From: DATJBF01 sp035515475
GTDB taxonomy: Bacteria > Verrucomicrobiota > Verrucomicrobiia > Palsa-1439
Assembly (NCBI GenBank): GCA_035515475.1
Contig: DATJBF010000027.1
Location: forward strand, 62,001 to 126,000
Reading direction: 5' to 3'
Length of the DNA stretch: 64,000 bases
Shown: positions 63,686 through 64,000 of the stretch, piece after piece
Layout of the letters: every line of letters begins with the position of its first letter
Numbering within the stretch: the first letter of the stretch is position 1
The notes under the pieces: model-generated
Told to the model about the DNA's origin: nothing
Databases searched by the model: none
Seen by the model: only the letters and a program-made list of their open reading frames with translations
Translations under genes and position numbers: made by a program

Positions 63686-64000
63686 ATGATCGGGACAACG
63701 TTCGCCGACTTCAACGTCCTCGAGAAAATCAATCAAGGCGGCATGGCCGATGTCTATCTGGTCACCAATCGGCTCGGGGAACGGTTCATCCTGCGCGTGC
63801 TGCTGCCGGTGTATCGCCTCCACTGGGCCCGGGTCCGCCAATTCAACTGGGGCTGCAAGGTCATGCAGCAACTGGACCATCCCAACATCGTGCACTTCTA
63901 CGGGAGCGGGAACTTTCGCGGCCTCCGCTACGCCGTTATCGAGTACGTCGACGGCCCGAACCTGAAGGAAGCCATCCTCCGCAACGATCCCAATCTCCGG
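63686..64000 (+). CDS. Protein-kinase-fold protein, N-terminal part (possible pseudokinase)
   Basis: 105 codons from ATG 63686; the gene runs off the window. It has the Ser/Thr kinase N-lobe order: FNVLEKINQGGMADVYLV (glycine loop), then MQQLDHPNIVHFYGSGNF, YAVIEYVDGPNLKEAIL (hinge). At the ATP-lysine position the sequence is FILRVLLP, with Arg in place of the usual Lys. The helix-C Glu position appears to be Gly (QFNWGCKVMQQL). Both changes would weaken or abolish normal catalysis, so a signalling scaffold is possible. The catalytic loop is outside the window. Confidence 0.7.
   Translation, partial: MIGTTFADFNVLEKINQGGMADVYLVTNRLGERFILRVLLPVYRLHWARVRQFNWGCKVMQQLDHPNIVHFYGSGNFRGLRYAVIEYVDGPNLKEAILRNDPNLR

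Overview
The window is GC-rich, densely coded and almost entirely one large cell-surface polysaccharide locus with a non-ribosomal peptide synthetase (NRPS) block built into it. The export parts (a Wza-type C-terminus at the left edge, a Wzc-type chain-length tyrosine kinase, an O-antigen ABC transporter) point to a Gram-negative bacterium. The secreted beta-helix proteins, a membrane/TPR protein and the many FkbH/GNAT-type enzymes would fit a PVC-superphylum (for example Verrucomicrobiota) genome. That placement is inference; no rRNA or marker gene is present to prove it.

Layout. 1-152 (+): end of a polysaccharide export protein. 172-23155 (-): an operon read right to left, with four NRPS genes followed by a DegT-family aminotransferase, an initiating sugar-phosphate transferase and a FlaA1/WbpM-type nucleotide-sugar 4,6-dehydratase. 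23314-24879 (+): a secreted beta-helix protein. 24880-55725 (-): a run of 28 genes, most overlapping by a few bases. It begins with the ABC permease and neuB-neuC-neuA-type nonulosonate genes. A 2-hydroxyacid dehydrogenase, a glycosyltransferase (GT), FkbH, an ACP-GNAT fusion, a MaoC-like protein, a polysaccharide deacetylase, an AsnB-type amidotransferase and the ABC ATPase follow. The run ends with about a dozen GTs, a second GNAT, a Wzy/WaaL-like membrane protein and a CapK/PaaK-like ligase. 55807-56495 is a 0.7 kb divergent regulatory region. 56496-58634 (+): Wzc-like kinase. 58640-63375 (-): phosphopantetheinyl transferase, a second beta-helix protein and a membrane/TPR protein. 63686-64000 (+): start of a protein-kinase-fold protein with key catalytic positions changed.

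How it may work together. The polysaccharide genes would build a lipid-linked glycan that probably contains a 4-amino-4,6-dideoxy sugar and a nonulosonic (sialic-like) acid, then polymerise and export it. Two acyl-group generators sit inside the locus: a free-standing FkbH/ACP-GNAT pair, and an NRPS line with FkbH-ACP-Cy-A(Cys) chemistry. Hand-read adenylation codes suggest Gly (NRPS 1), Ser and Ala (NRPS 2) and Cys with heterocyclisation (NRPS 3). NRPS 4 is C-PCP-TE with no adenylation domain. Three of the four NRPS proteins end in their own, closely similar thioesterase, so at least three release steps are encoded. The phosphopantetheinyl transferase in the same window could activate every carrier domain. 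The most interesting reading is a glycan whose amino sugars carry glyceryl or aminoacyl groups made by carrier-protein chemistry. This is a hypothesis; the separate alternative is a stand-alone small peptide that happens to be encoded beside the glycan genes.
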